Shown here: in pieces, positions 63,414-64,000 of the stretch
Numbering within the stretch: position 1 is the stretch's first letter
How the letters are laid out: each line of letters begins with the position of its first letter
Assembly: GCF_025336545.1 (NCBI RefSeq)
Contig: NZ_JAODBU010000009.1
Location: 56,500-120,499 of the forward strand
DNA length: 64,000 nt
Direction of reading: 5' to 3'
Source: Eubacterium_U album
Lineage (GTDB): Bacteria; Bacillota; Clostridia; Lachnospirales; Lachnospiraceae
The notes under the pieces: generated by a model
What the model saw: the letters and a program-made list of their open reading frames with translations, nothing else
Databases searched by the model: none
What the model was told of the DNA's origin: nothing
Made by a program: the position numbers and the translations under genes

Positions 63414-64000
63414 TTATTTAGTCTTAACTGATGTTTTTCCTGACCATTTTCCATATACCTTTTCATCATTTGAAACAGCATACCCTCTTACTCTTATATA
63501 ATATTTTTTGTTACTCTTTAATTTTTTCAAAACAACTGTTGTCTTTGCTACATTAATTGTCTTTGTTGTCTTTTTTGTAAACTTCTTACTTGTTGAATAC
63601 TGAACAATATATCCTTTGGCATTTGTTACTCTTTTTAAGGTTATCTTAATTTTCTTTTTTAATGATTTCTTTTTAGTAATCTTTGCCTTTCCAACAGTTA
63701 AAATATTTTTATCAGCTGTCGGTTGTATAGTTGACTGATTTGCTCCGTCATTATTTGTTGCTTCTGTAACTTTTATTGTCTGTTCCTGTTTATTAGTAGT
63801 CTGCTCAGGCTTCTTTGTAGTTGTTTCTGCAATCTTAGTTGTTGTCTCAGGCGTTTTTGTTGTCTGTTCCTGTTTATTTGTAGTCTGCTCAGGCTTCTTT
63901 GTAGTTGTTTCTGCAATCTTAGTTGTTGTCTCAGGTGTTTTTGTTGTCTGTTCCTGTTTATTTGTAGTCTGCTCAGGCTTCTTTGTAGTTGTTTCTGCAA
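63414..64000 (-). CDS. C-terminal part of a secreted protein with Thr/Pro-type repeats and fibronectin-like module (5' end outside window)
   Basis: The frame is open to the window edge and contains at least two and a half copies of a 28-residue repeat (84 bases; QTTNKQEQTTKTPETTTKIA then ETTTKKPE) as a stiff linker. The end is a module with LKRVTNAKGYIVQYSTSKKF, KLKSNKKYYIRVRGYAV and VYGKWSGKTSVKTK, closely like the C-terminus of the GH16 glucanase. It is probably extracellular. The catalytic or binding part lies outside the window. Confidence 0.8.
   Translation of the reverse strand, partial: AETTTKKPEQTTNKQEQTTKTPETTTKIAETTTKKPEQTTNKQEQTTKTPETTTKIAETTTKKPEQTTNKQEQTIKVTEATNNDGANQSTIQPTADKNILTVGKAKITKKKSLKKKIKITLKRVTNAKGYIVQYSTSKKFTKKTTKTINVAKTTVVLKKLKSNKKYYIRVRGYAVSNDEKVYGKWSGKTSVKTK
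63766..64000. repeat. 84-bp coding repeat
   Basis: The segment TGTTCCTGTTTATT recurs at 63781, 63865 and 63949 (84 bases apart). It encodes the 28-residue Thr-rich unit and continues past the window edge. Confidence 0.9.

Noticed and set aside
1..64000. tRNA or rRNA genes
   Set aside because: No cloverleaf ending in CCA or rRNA-like segment was recognised by eye; a tRNAscan or Infernal run would be decisive.

Overview
The window looks like chromosomal DNA from a gut-type, spore-forming, strictly anaerobic Firmicute, most likely a Lachnospiraceae member. The DNA is AT-rich with strong AGGAGG-type Shine-Dalgarno sites. Anaerobic redox and peroxide-defence genes are present (NfnAB-type oxidoreductase, reverse rubrerythrin with PerR), as are sporulation genes (SpoIID, SpoIIQ-like, CotH). 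Several large secreted proteins carry Thr/Pro-rich linkers and fibronectin-like or discoidin-like modules. The species cannot be fixed from the sequence alone.

Layout. 1-2980: two GntR regulators, then a formate/nitrite-transporter gene that has lost its start codon and is cut by a decayed IS3-family element. 2984-8207: a response regulator, histidine kinase, ABC ATPase and FtsX-type permease operon on the minus strand. 8208-13270: a degraded intergenic region, a large hybrid sensor kinase with two solute-binding domains, and a shortened relative that lost its kinase core but keeps a c-di-GMP-I riboswitch with terminator in its leader. 13630-17990: a mobile-looking island with a SymE-like/Cpl-7 fusion, a large serine recombinase, RhuM, a perfect 46-bp palindrome, small ORFs and an array resembling IS21 ends. 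17980-32980: mostly housekeeping genes (S51 peptidase, RlmD, PcrA, YerC-like, Hsp33, PurA, AIM24-like), a secreted GH16 glucanase and several intergenic repeats. 33147-36610: thiS-thiG-thiH-thiE operon with a structured, terminator-bearing leader that may be an HMP-PP (thiS-motif) riboswitch. 36767-39080: nfnA and gltA-like genes. 39264-43266: GT2 glycosyltransferase, glycerol kinase, perR and rubrerythrin. 43267-44121: repeat- and terminator-rich spacer. 44122-49376: a BspA-type leucine-rich-repeat protein and a large GH55-like secreted protein. 49590-52821: sdpIR-like pair and the spoIIQ/spoIID pair. 53008-60334: Rpn-type nuclease, glycogen phosphorylase and ileS behind a T-box leader. 60429-64000: CotH-family secreted protein and the C-terminal end of another secreted protein.

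How genes work together: RR, HK and ABC genes form one co-transcribed sensing and efflux unit; the thi genes form the thiazole branch of thiamine synthesis; PerR probably controls itself and rubrerythrin through a palindrome on the -10 box; SdpR-like and SdpI-like proteins form an autoregulated immunity pair. GH16 and GH55-like enzymes both point to beta-1,3-glucan use. The GH55-like and CotH proteins share an undescribed C-terminal module of about 170 residues, the best candidate here for a new protein-level building block. No CRISPR array, rRNA or tRNA was seen.
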